From Karalla daura (taxonomy: Eukaryota > Chordata > Actinopteri > Chaetodontiformes > Leiognathidae), in contig CM055196.1 of assembly GCA_029224185.1 (NCBI GenBank), positions 13,022,009 through 13,086,008 on the forward strand: a stretch of DNA of 64,000 bases. The letters run 5' to 3'. The notes beneath the pieces were generated by a model. That model was not told the DNA's origin. It searched no databases and worked only from the letters and a program-made list of their open reading frames with translations. This document shows, piece by piece, positions 1-11,469 of this stretch. The number at the start of each line of letters is the position of its first letter. The stretch's first letter is position 1. The position numbers were made by a program, and so were the translations under genes.

Positions 1-192
1 ATTTTAGGTAGTTGTCAAACTAGCTTTATTAGCTTATAGGCTAAGCTAATGTTTGCTATCTTCTTTTGAGGAGCTGCGCCAAGAGATTGTTATGCTGAAG
101 TGTGAGTGACTAGTGGGTTTCGATGCTGTTACACAGGCAAAAGTCTGGTCGAAAATTGAAGACAGTGTCAGTCCTTGTCACCCAGACAATGG

Positions 193-531
193 TTACAATG
201 CAACTGCAGGTGTGTCTAACAGGTATAACAAAAACAATTTCTTCTGGCATTCTTTGCTCTTGCCCCGACAGGTGTGGGGCAGAAGTGTTATTTTAAAGAA
301 GTTATTTTGCCAGAGTTTGAATTGAACCGTTTGGCAAGGCCATCTCTCCAGGAATGTAATAGTGTACTCTGAGTCATTCACATAACCAGATGCCCACAAG
401 TCCGAAATGTTATTATCCAGCCAGGACTGGCATTTATCTCCTGGCTTTGGTTTAGTGCCTGTTCTGTTGCCTGGATATGGTACTCTCAAATCAGCTGGAA
501 TAGGGCGTTTAATTCTGGCAATTTTGCCATT
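193..531 (-). CDS. Unassigned open frame (doubtful exon)
   Basis: A stop-free minus-strand frame of about 113 codons containing stretches such as KPKPGDKCQSWLDNN and SGYVNDSEYTITFLERWPC. The amino-acid composition (Trp, Cys, possible N-glycosylation sites NRT, NIS, NDS) looks more like an extracellular domain than random translation. There is no good ATG at its start. A CCAG|AATT acceptor-like site precedes it but lacks a strong pyrimidine tract. Its phase does not match the donor of the 1634-1987 frame. I cannot name a family, and it may be an exon of a gene continuing off the window or chance. Confidence 0.2.
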   Translation of the reverse strand, partial: NGKIARIKRPIPADLRVPYPGNRTGTKPKPGDKCQSWLDNNISDLWASGYVNDSEYTITFLERWPCQTVQFKLWQNNFFKITLLPHTCRGKSKECQKKLFLLYLLDTPAVAL

Positions 532-1633
532 TCAATGTAGAGCGTCGTCTCCATAAAAAAAAACAAAAAAAACTGTGAATAATATCCAGTTGTGGGTTCA
601 CATCCTGGTCATTCTAGAAAACTACATATATATTAAAAAGTCACAATCAAATCAACGTACCCATCACCAAGCTCTGTCCCCCATTTTGTTAAGTTCATTC
701 TTGCAGGGCATTAGTTGGTTGCTGTTGCTAGAGCAGAGGTTTTGTAAAGTTTTGAATTGGCTGTCAGGTACATAGGCAGTCATCAGTGGCTAATGTTAGC
801 TATAGCTGTTTCCTTGACGTGACTGCAGGAGGTCCTGACGTGGTTGACTTGCTTGTTAACATGCAAGGTGTGGATTGCAAGACATAGACGGGAGTAGTCT
901 TTGTTATTATAAGGTTCAGCTCAATTGCAGGCCCTTTACTCTGAACTGAAGTGAAGGCCACTCCCTTTTTTCAAATGCTCTGCCACTTAAGGGCGTGTCC
1001 AGACATTTTTTTATAGGGGTGGACCGAGTGGGGCACTGACTTACTGTGGGGTGGCATTGTGTGTTTGTGTGTGGACGGGTATTTGTGTGTCCTCACACTC
1101 TGTTAAGTTTATTTCCGCTGGTACCTGAACACCCCTCGGTACTAGGATGAAAACTGCCTTAATCATCAGATTCTCAAAACAGTGACTGCAGTGTCCTGCC
1201 TACTACTTGCTATGATGTTACATGGTACAATCAGTATATGACAGTATATGAAACTGCACTTACAAATTGCCTGTACACGCAAGGCAGATAAGCTTTCTGA
1301 GATAAACACTGGCCTTTAATATCACCTGTTGACCAAGCATAATATATTTGCTGTTGGTTCACAAAGTGCATGATTGCACCCTGTATTATTCTCACGCAAT
1401 TTATCAAACATTATCTTTGAGTATTTTTACACATTTAAAACATGTTTTTGCTTCTGCAGTTGAAAGCAGACATGTTGCATTTTAATTTTTCCTCATTTCT
1501 GAGCTGTGAAATTAATAAAGGTTAAGGAAGTTCAAGTCCGGTGACTCTCTGATGCTATTTCTCTTAAAATAGTATCATTTGCAGGACAAAATGTTCTACA
1601 TATCTGTTTTGTATTCTCTAAGGCATGTGTTAA

Positions 1634-1987
1634 CTAAATGTACTGTCCCTGATAAGCACACTCAGCGAGAGGATTTGGAATTGATATAAAAAGAATACAT
1701 CTACCTTTCTTATCTACCGTTTCCTGCACTGTCCACTCCTGTTGCTCCGCTTGATATTTGGCCGTTATGGGATGAACAAAGGCATATTCAAACAACTTTA
1801 CTGCTATTTCAAAGAGCAGATCTCTCGTCACCCTGAGGGCTTGGAACAACAGCCAGGTAGTCACAATAGCTACGCAGACAACTGTACACAGATTTAAACC
1901 TGGGTGTTTGCACGGTTCAGTCACACCTGAGGAAACCTCTTGAGTGAGAAGGTGAATCGCCCCGTTGGATCCTTTCATGTCCAACAT
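1634..1987 (-). CDS. Unassigned open frame with one membrane-like segment (doubtful exon)
   Basis: This 117-codon minus-strand frame begins at an ATG with an in-frame TAA seven codons upstream. A hydrophobic run of about 20 residues (LNLCTVVCVAIVTTWLLFQA) lies near residues 32-51. It is followed by charged sequence ending in VDKK. An AAAG|GTAGAT donor-like site follows VDKK at about 1705, so the frame could be a first coding exon of roughly 94 codons for a single-pass membrane protein. I do not recognise the family. A chance open frame in AT-rich DNA is a real alternative, since no second exon joins it in phase. Confidence 0.25.
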   Translation of the reverse strand: MLDMKGSNGAIHLLTQEVSSGVTEPCKHPGLNLCTVVCVAIVTTWLLFQALRVTRDLLFEIAVKLFEYAFVHPITAKYQAEQQEWTVQETVDKKGRCILFISIPNPLAECAYQGQYI

Positions 1988-3517
1988 GTCAGTGAAGTCT
2001 GTTTACGTATTTCTTGAATGCATGTTTATCAGATAGCTCATGCCAATTTTACCTGAATATACTTCATTGGTAGATTCATTGTAGATAAGTCTGTTTAATG
2101 GGTTCTTTATATTGTTTGAGGTCTTCACTGTCTAGAAAACAGCTGGATAAATTAAGTTTGTTTAAAAATATTTACATATGCCTGCGTACATTCAGGTATA
2201 CAGTACATCAAGTGAAGCCAGACAACTGTGAGGCAGCAGTAAATAAGCTGCTGTTTTTTCCTCAATAAATGATTCCTCCTCTAATTCTGGCTGAAACACA
2301 CAGGACTGGATGTCCCGTCTATTACTCCACCTACTACTTAGGTTAAGAAAACGTTTCTACGCTGTTAAAAAGTAATAATTCAAGATGAAGTCAAGAAGAT
2401 CCCACACACTGTTGAGCTGAAGCTATCGTTTATTATATCCTTCTGTTAGGGCAGACCAAGTGTGACCATTTCAGCAACTCATCACAGGACCCTCTTCCCC
2501 CAGTGTGCCTCAGTCAACAGGTGCTGCTGAGGATAATGCACAAGCAGAGCCTACATCATCTCAGTTGCAGCCGTTCACAGCCTGAATCTAATAAGCCATA
2601 TATGCATATGTTCATACATGTACTTTTTACAGTAAATTAAGACCAAGACACGCAAATAGGTCTGAAGCTTAAAAACATCCGTTCTAGCTGGTTTAAAATG
2701 CACATATTCCAGTTACTTGGTTTTATTCATCATTTTGAGAACAAATACAGATATTACAAGCACAACACTGAAAAAAGTACAAAGTCAGTATTTCCAAAAA
2801 GAACAAAAAATAAGAAGGTGAACAGTCCTGCCTCCTGGGGCTATAGGGGAGCTCCATATTTAGATTGAGAGAGAAGCTCAAAGTCCGAACAGCTATTCCA
2901 GGTTAACGTCTTATTACTCCACCTATACACAGTGCTGCTACATACGTACTTTGGGACTAAGCACTCTTGACATTCAGACTCATATTTATGCACACAGCCA
3001 TCACAACTCCAGAAATTGATCAGTAGGCCCATGACGGGAGACTTGGATGGGTGGCATAAAACATGGGGAGGGGTAGTGCAAGGTGAATGATCTAGCCCTT
3101 GACGGGTGAGGGTGGGGTAAGGAAGGAGAGGGGAGGGTTGAAGTTCTGCACTCTATTTTTGTACTATCCAAAACTCTGTGGAGAGACATGCACAGTTCAA
3201 AGCTGTTGCTTCAGGGGATACAGGGGTGGGGGGTGTGGCACGAAATGTATTTATTAAAACCACGTCCCATGGTGCCATCAGCGGGGGAGGCCCCACCTGC
3301 TCCGCTTGCAGCCACAGCAAAAAGCCCAGACACAGAGAAAGCCAGAGAAGACAAACCCAAAATCAGTGCTTTTATTGACACACTCAATCTCCCTTTCTCT
3401 CTTGCTTTCTTTCACTCACTCACACACACACACGCACACGGAGATGCGCCTCAGACACAAATGGCTGAAGTTACAAAAGTCTGAAGAACACATGAACCAT
3501 TTCTGTCACAGCTCCAC

Positions 3518-5178
3518 CTACACCTTTGCCTCGCTGCCAACTTCCTTTTCTCCGTTCTCAATCTCCATCTCATCATCATCGTCGTCGTCGTTTTCCTTGC
3601 TGTCTCCCTTCACTCTCTCTGCTTCCTTCTGTGTGATTGGAAAGACAAAAAGGCAAACAACAAAATCAGCATTTCGTTTGGAGAGTGACGCCCCCTGGTG
3701 GCTGTTGAAAACAACCTTTTACCTTTGAATCCCTCTCTGCAAACTTCTGGAACATGTTGGCATAGATGCGCTTGTCCTTCTCGTGCTGCTCCTTGATGCG
3801 TTTCTGACAGAGAGCAATCTTCAAGACAAAGAAGGTCATGTTACAAAATAATACTTGAAAGATTTTGTCAGTAATTCATAGGCTTTGAGGGGGCAACCAG
3901 AGTACATAAATTGTACTCTCGTTGGGAGTAGTTGGGGATAAGAAGACTGCTTATAGAAAGAACTGAGGAATGGAATTTTCTTCAAATGTAACAAAGGCGT
4001 TCAGATTATGAGTGGACATATCACCAGTAAGACAATAAATGCCCATGAACTATTGCCCACATAATAAAACTAGCACAGCATACCACTCTCTCCAGTCTTT
4101 CCTAGGAGCCAAATAAATACAGCAAATGTGTGCCCACGGAAACGTGTGTTTTTGTGGACTTTTTGCTCTTGGACACGTGGTGACACACCTGACTCTTGGC
4201 AGCTTTGTTGGCCGGATACAGTCGAACAACTTGTTGGAAGTCATCTCTTGCCCTGTCGAACTCCTTCATACCAAACAACGCCTCTCCCCTGCGGAACAAC
4301 GCCTTCTCGCTGGATGCATCCAAGTCAAGAGCCTGTCAATATCACCAACCATGAAATGATTACACTATCTCAATGCATAATACTGAACAATTAGAAGCTT
4401 TTTATCCATGAGGAACTATGTAGTGATGCATGGACTACAATTTTACTGACCTATGAGTATTTTTTCTGTGTGGTGTTGATGACTGAGTGACTAACAGGAT
4501 GCTCTCTCAGTCGAACAAGTTTCAAAATAAAATCCGTTGCTACTTCAAAGTGAAAAGGGGCGGCAGCACACCTGCTTTTCTGTGATACATTCGACTTGAA
4601 TGTTTTGCCTAGGGTGCTGACAAATCTATTGCATGCTAAGTGCGCTTAATGCAAAGTGTGAATGTGACATCATACCTTGTCACAGTTTTCCAGGGCCTGG
4701 TTTGGCTCCTGCAGTTTCAGGAAGCACATGGCCAGGTTGAGGTGTGCGGCCAGCCGCAATGCTTTCGCTTTCTTCTCATCCTCCTCAGACAACCCAGACT
4801 CGTGCTCTAGCCAGGAGACGATCCGTTTGTACTGCACCGATGCCTGCTTGTATTTAGCTTCCTGCAGCATCAGAACATTAGGGGGAAAAAATGACAACTT
4901 TAAAGAGTAGGAAAATGGGCCTTTTCTGTGAATGTAAGTAACAAAGATGGTTGCAACTCAAAGGGGGGGGGGGGGCACCCCACAGGAAACCCACAATTAT
5001 AATCAGAAATCACATAAACAGGAAAGAAAATGAAGCTCCACCAAAAATGGAAGAATTGGCTGAAAAGTGCTGCTGTCTTGACCCTATGTGTAATGCGAGA
5101 GTTAATGGAGTGTCCTAATGTGTTCTGGAGATAGGCTCCAGCAGACCTCTGCAACACCATGGGGTACAAGGCAGGTAA

Positions 5179-5216
<38 letters not shown>

Positions 5217-7514
5217 CAACTATTCTCTTTCACTGCTGCGCAAGTACAATGCCCTCGTACACACCTTAAAATACTGTGTTCCTTTCTCTTTGACAATGCC
5301 GCTCTGTTCCAACTTCTCCGCTGTGTTCATCTCCCACGATTCCTTAGCCTGAGTAACGCAGACAATACAATCGTCTCAGATGAAATGGCTCACAGCGCCT
5401 GGCTGAGATTTAAACTTCAGTCACAATGCGTGTACCTTCTCAAACGCTGTCAGCTTGACTTTGTACTGCAGTGTTGCTCCGGGAGGAATACTGTACTTAG
5501 CATTCCCTTCATTTCCAAAGCCATACCTACGAATCATACGGAATTGTTCACAGTCATCCAAAATGGGTACAAATAGTACTGTATCAGTATGGGTCTACAG
5601 TGGCATTGGCCAGTTCACTATTGTGGCACATGAATTGTGGGATCATACTTGGGCTTCATAGTGAAGAGAGCCTCCTCTCCCTGCTCCATAGCCATAATGG
5701 CTTTCTCCACTCCAGGCGGCAAACCAAGACTGTCTCCATCTCCGACCTCGAACTTCAGCTCTCTCTCGTCAAATACGCGTCCCTCGCAGGAACCCTCCAC
5801 GGTCACTGAGAGAAGTGGAAAAAGGTCGACTGCTGTGGGAAAGTTGTGGCTAGGACTCTCTTACAATGTTTCACTTATATCACCATAAGAATCATTATTA
5901 AATAATTATAAGTAATTGTATTTAAAATTTATACACAATCATGTTCTCTCTGTATTTCTGGAGGTTTCCCCTAAGTAATCTGGTCTAACTATGTGCATTT
6001 TTAGGCTGATCGGCGACTCGTAAGTGCCCACTAGTTAAGGGTGTAACATTGGATGGTATGTGTGCGTCCTGTTTTGCACTGGTGACATATCCAGGGTTTG
6101 GTTCCAGCCTTCGCCCTGTGAGCCCTAAGATGGGCTCCAGCAGAGCTCCAAAACCCCATAAAAGCTACAAAGTTGATTAGATAGTGGATGAATGGAGGTT
6201 ATCTTTTGATGATGATCCTGCTATACTATTACTCTAAACAGGGCTGCAGATGACCTATAAGGTCAATTTAATTTAACAGTGCAAAGACAATGTCTGAATG
6301 CCTTACCTTCAACAGCAGCTCCTTCGTTGGGCTTGGAATATCCCTGCCCTTTGGTGATAATGCGACGGATGATACCTCCGTCCTCATCCTCGGTTATGTC
6401 CTCGCCTCGGAATTCAAAGAGCTCCACCTGCAGGTGCGTGCACGTGTAAATTCATGTTCTAATATATTTCCACACTGACAAAGATTCAAGGCACACAACG
6501 GATGAGGCTTACCTCAAAAACAAGTGTTGCATTGGGGGGAATCTTTGGTGGACTGCCTGCAGATCCATAAGCATATTCTGGCTTGCAGATGAGCTGAGAC
6601 AACTCCCCCACTTTCATCGTGGCTACGCCGATGTCCCACGCCTTTATTACCTGACCTAAAACAACAACAAGAGACAAGCCAGTTTACCACCCCCGACTTG
6701 GACAGCTCCAGCAGAAAAACGTGGACATCTCTGCAAGATATGAAACTAACCTTTGCCCAGCTCAAAGGAAAACTTCTCTCCTCGGTCTCGGCTCGAGTCG
6801 AAATGAGTACCATCCAGGAGAGTGCCCACATAATGCACAAACACTTTGTCACCGGTCATGGGCAGCTCTGTGCCTGTGCCCTCCCGTTTCACCAACTTGG
6901 GGAGAGAGGAGAGGATGAAGATTGAAAATCAATCAATGAGAAAAAAAAAAGATCTGTGCACTACATGTGCACGCAAGCCCTGCAGCCTGTAACGTTTCAT
7001 TCATTTGCCTGTGCACCTGCATGTATGTGTGAGAAAGAGTGTGTGTGTGGGTGTGTTTGAATATCAAATGACCCCCCACCCAACCCCCCTCCACCCCCCC
7101 CCCCACCCCCCCCCCCCAACCCCCCAGCAGCTTTACTGGCTTTTACAGTTGCCTGTTCTCAGACACTCCAGATCCTTCCAGAACCGTGGGACGTTCTAAA
7201 ACGTTAACTTCTCGTGTGGGTTGACATCCTGAGATGTTGTGACTTATAAACCCCCCATGAACACCGTTACGTGATTGTAATAAGTATGCACTACCCGCAT
7301 TATTGACAGGGACGGCGATGAGACAGCTAGTGTCAGCAGTGCTAGCAGAGTGGCTAGCAGGATTAATACACCCCGAACCCAAACTAAACAATAAAACAAA
7401 CACACTGGCATTTACCTTTAACACGCCCCCGTCTTTCTTTGGTGTGATGTCTTCACCCTCCATCGGGATGTTGTGCTGTCCCTCACTTGTCTGCTCCTCT
7501 GCAGTCATCGTCAT
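3518..7514 (-). CDS. fkbp4: FKBP52 peptidyl-prolyl isomerase / Hsp90 co-chaperone
   Basis: Exons in reading order: 7416-7514, 6751-6895, 6513-6655, 6307-6427, 5649-5805, 5436-5526, 5265-5348, 4676-4861, 4189-4332, 3723-3803, 3518-3628. All junctions are GT-AG and in phase, giving 453 aa (human FKBP4 has 459). Order of parts: N-terminal tail with MEGEDITPKKDGGVLK; FK1 isomerase domain at about 34-137 (GDKVFVHYVGTLLDG, CKPEYAYGSAGSPPKIPPN); second FKBP-like domain at about 150-253; tetratricopeptide region at about 270-400 (AKESWEMN, LAAHLNLAMCFLKL, ALFRRGEALF), which in this family docks the C-terminal EEVD of Hsp90; and a very acidic tail containing six aspartates. The family acts in the cytosol and nucleus on steroid-receptor-Hsp90 complexes. 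The first ATG is chosen; a second in-frame ATG follows two codons later. FKBP5 is the alternative, but the N-terminus and length favour FKBP4. Confidence 0.95.
5109..5214 (+). mobile_element. Tail fragment of a dispersed teleost repeat
   Basis: It contains GGAGATAGGCTCCAGCAGAC followed by an imperfect GGTACAA..GGTAAGAT tail. The same block recurs in this window at about 6128, 27069, 27185 and 27403. This identifies a dispersed repeat by internal comparison. The transposon class cannot be settled from a fragment. Confidence 0.65.
5179..5214. repeat. (GAT)12 trinucleotide repeat
   Basis: A perfect 36-bp GAT repeat in the fkbp4 intron between exons 4676-4861 and 5265-5348. It sits at the 3' end of a diverged interspersed-repeat copy, where sister copies have GGAT-type tails, so it probably grew out of that tail. 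Confidence 0.9.
6001..6200 (+). mobile_element. Diverged copy of the same dispersed repeat
   Basis: The sequence runs from TTAGGCTGATCGGCGACTCG through a 'gtgacatatccagggtttgg' segment to GGGCTCCAGCAG and a GATGAATGG tail. This is the order of blocks I recall for the abundant fish repeat that ends in tandem GGAT. It lies in the fkbp4 intron between exons 5649-5805 and 6307-6427. It has no coding capacity. Confidence 0.65.
7072..7126. repeat. C-rich low-complexity tract
   Basis: About 55 bases of almost pure C broken by single A, AA or T residues, in fkbp4 intron 1. The minus (transcribed) strand is therefore a G-rich run able to form G-quadruplexes. Confidence 0.85.
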
Positions 7515-8524
7515 GAAGTAGTTTGCCAGTAAACTACTCCAACCTGAACTGGCTAACGGCTGCGCTGGCTAAAGCAACCTGGGGTGAATGCTAGCGAGTT
7601 GACTCAAGCTGCTAGTTTCTTATGAATAATATTCGGAATAAAATGCGCGCAGCTTAGCTTAGCTAGCACTTGTACCCGCGCTGGCTGCAGGGCTAAGCGC
7701 CAGTCTCATGCAGGTCCACGCTGTGATGAAGTCAGCCGCCTGACAAGCGCTGGAAGAAGGGCAGAGAATTTTCCAGACATCCTAGGAGGAACCAGGGCGA
7801 TGCGCCTGCGTGGAAGCGTTAGTGTGTATATGAACGCGTCTGCCGAAAAGGCGGTGCTCAATTAAAAAAACAGTACAACCACAACATTACAACCACAACA
7901 ACAGGGACAATTCTCACAGTTCATACACTGCTAATACAGCAATTATATCGTTTATTCTGCAGCAACAATATGAATCGATCTTAATGGATACAATGCGTAT
8001 AACCCCCGCCCACGTAACGAGTTCTTTTAAATAAAACATTCGCTTCTTTCTCAATCTCGCATCCTATTGGTCAGCTTCGGTGCCCACAACTTACTGTTGG
8101 CGCAATTGTTGAATAGTCTCAAGAGTCTGAAATAATAGAGTAAAGGTTTGTTTTTGAGGATATTTGCGGGTAAGTGGAGCAACCATCGATTTCTTAGATG
8201 TAAGACTAAAGGGCAGCGTTGAGGCTCGGAGTTGTTAAATGTGAGCTAGCGAACAGTTTAGCAGTGACAACCGGCTTGGAAAGCAACACACTAGAATGGC
8301 AATACTGTATCTCCATATTGTGGTAAACAGACATTGTAGTGTGATACGACAAAATGGAGAGTACTCACCCTCCAGACAAAACAGCACTATCTCAAGTTAT
8401 GTCTTGTCACCTCTAGTAAAACACTGTGTGCTCCGCAGATGGTTCAGTAACCAGGTGCTGGTTTCTTTATGGAAAGCTGAACTGAGATGTTTTGTGTTGT
8501 TGTATTTCATACCTATGTCGCAGC
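7515..8524. promoter_or_regulatory. Shared head-to-head promoter region of fkbp4 and ddx11
   Basis: The two start codons are 1,010 bp apart on opposite strands, so both 5' UTRs and promoters must lie here unless an upstream noncoding exon exists. Visible elements are an inverted CCAAT box (ATTGG, 8066-8070) and a heat-shock-element-like array at 7765-7779. A GC-richer stretch with several CG dinucleotides spans about 7660-7830. No TATA box is clearly placed. The start sites are not defined by the sequence alone. Confidence 0.6.
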
Positions 8525-11428
8525 ATGGAGCAGGGCCGGACCCAATTCCCATTTCCCTTTGAGCCCTACAAGATCCAGGAGCAGTTCATGCAAGCCCTGT
8601 ACAGTGCACTGGATCAGGGCAAAGTTGGCATCTTCGAGAGTCCAACAGGAACTGTGAGTAAACGTGTGCGAGAGCCAATAAAGGCACATTTCTACTGATC
8701 GATCGGTAGGTCCAGTGTGATGTGTGTGACCGTTAAACCCAGGGCAAGTCTCTGAGCCTGATCTGCGGAGCGCTGAGCTGGCTCACAGACTACGAGGAGA
8801 AGAAGAGACAGGAGGTGGCTGCTCTGTTGGCAGAAGGAGAAGCAGCTCTGGCCACGTCTGCTGCACCGGCCTCCACCCCCGGTTCCTCTGCAGAGCCAGA
8901 CTGGATCACAGACTTTGTTCAGAAAAAAGCTGAGCGGGATTTGGTCTCAAAGTTGAAGGTAATAATGGATTTCTAGGGATGGATGGATGCCATTCATTAT
9001 CGTATCTTGCCCTCAGTGGATTCTTGTGTTTCAAAATCATGGGATGTGTTTGTGTGCCAGGAGGAAGAAATCAAAAGGAAGAGGAGGGAGGAACGATTAG
9101 AAATGATCAGAAACAACGTTCAACTGAAGTATGCAATGAAGAGAAAGGTAAGCAAACATGCACTCCGTTTCATGGACAAGGAGGTCACAACTTTACACAA
9201 CTCTGTGCATTATTTTCTTCTGTTAATGTCTGCCTGTAGAGCAATGAAGATGATGAGACACTGAAGCTACTCCAGATTAGTAAAGGAGAACAAACTGAGA
9301 CAGAAGGTGATCAAGAGGATGAGGATCTTATTATTGCAGAATATGAGAGCGATGATGAGTCAAAGAGCAAGAGCGGGTGAGGGCAGCCTTTCCTTGTTTG
9401 CCAACTCAAACCTTTCCTTACAGTGAGAAGTTGAATCGAGCAGGTAATGACAGGAAAGCGTGTCTGCTCTCATGCCCAGGATTTTTGCTGCGGAGGACGA
9501 TGAAGATGACCTAGTGGAAGAGCATGTTACTAAGGTGTGTAAGAGAAATACAGATTTCATGCTGCAGCTGCATTGATGAATGGGTTGCATTATATATGGT
9601 ATTATACTGCATTTCAAGAAATCAAGAATGTTTATTTGCCATTCCTGCACAAGAGAAGTATGAAATGTTTTCCTGTTTACTGTGGAGTAAATTTCAGCTA
9701 AGGGGGGCATTTTAGGGAGTTGAAAGGTGAAAGATGTGTTTGCATGGTTTCAGATTTACTACTGCAGTCGCACTCACTCTCAGCTGGCCCAGTTCGTCCA
9801 CGAGGTTCAGAAGAGTCCGTTCGGCAAGGACATCAGTGTGGTCACTCTGGGCTCACGGCAGGTATGTGCACTCTCCTGCACAAAACCAAACCCACGCTCA
9901 ACCTCAGTCTCAGCACATCTATCCAGAAGGAAAATGGTTGATTCAAGCTGCTGAATATAAATCTTTCTAAAGCAGAACTCTCAACTTCTAGCTCTCTTGT
10001 TCGGGCTGTCTAGTTTGACGATACGATCATGTAAACCTGTTAAATCTACGGCTCCATCCACATGACACTTCTATCGCACACGAGGAAGGATATGTCCAGT
10101 ATTGAACAGGAAGAGTAGTAGTAATAGTAATCATGATCAATCATGATTGATGAATCATGAGTAATCCAGTATGTTGCACTTTCTCATTTCAACTGTGGCC
10201 TTGCTCATCTGATTTCATGGTACAGGCAACTGTTCAGTGACAATAAAAATCTTGAATCATGTAATCAGGAAAAAGTGAACTTTTGCAGAATCTGTGCGTC
10301 AACGAGGAAGTGCGGCGTCTGGGCAGCATCCAGAGCATCAATGACCGCTGCATGGAGATGCAGAAAAACAAACATGGTGAGCATTGTTGTCATTTGTGAC
10401 ACCGTACTTGAGCAGTATTAAAGTCATAGAGAGACGTAGACGGCTGGCGATGTGTACCGAGCACATACCTCGTAGTTCAGGACGAGATTAAGAAGGAACA
10501 TAAAGTCATGTACCCGTGTAAGCCTCAGTGCCAGATCTGTGCTGAAACGGACCTTGCTGAAAAAGGCCTTGTAAAATATCCCCGGATCCATTTCTGATGG
10601 GTAGTAGGGTTAAATAGCCCACTCAACCTCTCCAGACCAACTCCAAAGCCAAAGTCTGTTGTTCGTCGTAGAAAAACAGCATCAGGAGGAAGGTGTGAAA
10701 CGCAAGCGCGGCCCGGCAAAGAGCGTGTGTCCCTACAACAAGGCGTCAGCGCTGCAGCAGATGAGGGACGACATTCTGGGCACGGTCCGTGACATAGAGC
10801 AGCTGCTGAAGCTGGGCAGGGAAACGCATTCATGTCCGTACTACTCGGCACGACTGACCATCGCACCTGCGCAGGTAATGGGCCGCGTCTGCCCCGCACG
10901 GATCGCTCATGTGCTCTGTTTGTCCCCTACATCCGAGCCTAACTCTTTTCATGGGGAACAGACTTCATCTTGTGTGTGCTCTGTGCTTGTTGCGTGTGCA
11001 GCTGGTGGTGTTGCCCTACCAGATGTTGCTTCATGAAGGCACAAGAAAGGCAGCAGGGGTCCAGCTGAAGGGACAGGTAGGATCGGATTGTTCTTTTGCA
11101 GGTTCCTTGGGAAAGTTTACTAAATATGCTTCCAGGGCCTCTGTAATTAAACCGTGTGGAGTGCAGGTGACACACATTTACTGAAATGCGTCTGTTTTTT
11201 AACTTTTTTTACAGGTGGTGATCATCGATGAGGCACACAATCTCAGTGACACACTCTCCTGCATACACAGTGCAGAGCTCTCTGGAGCACAGGTAAGCAC
11301 GCTGGTACAATGTGTGTGCAGGCGATGCCTTTCTCCAGCTTTATATTTATATACTGAAATGTGAATTCTCTTCAGCTTTGCCGTGCACACTCTCAGCTCA
11401 GCCAGTATGTTGAACGCTTTAAGTAAGT

Positions 11429-11469
<41 letters not shown>

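Larger units (their letters stand above)
1..3517. other. Intergenic stretch with fkbp4 3' UTR at its right end
   Basis: No gene is recognised here. The sequence is AT-rich. Two minus-strand open frames (about 193-531 and 1634-1987) are listed separately as doubtful exons. The right end, roughly 3250-3517, should be fkbp4 3' UTR: TTTATT, which is AATAAA on the minus strand, occurs at 3371-3376 and 3250-3255, 150-270 bases past the fkbp4 stop. A CA-rich tract lies near 3415-3440. I saw no tRNA, rRNA or transposase. Confidence 0.6.
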
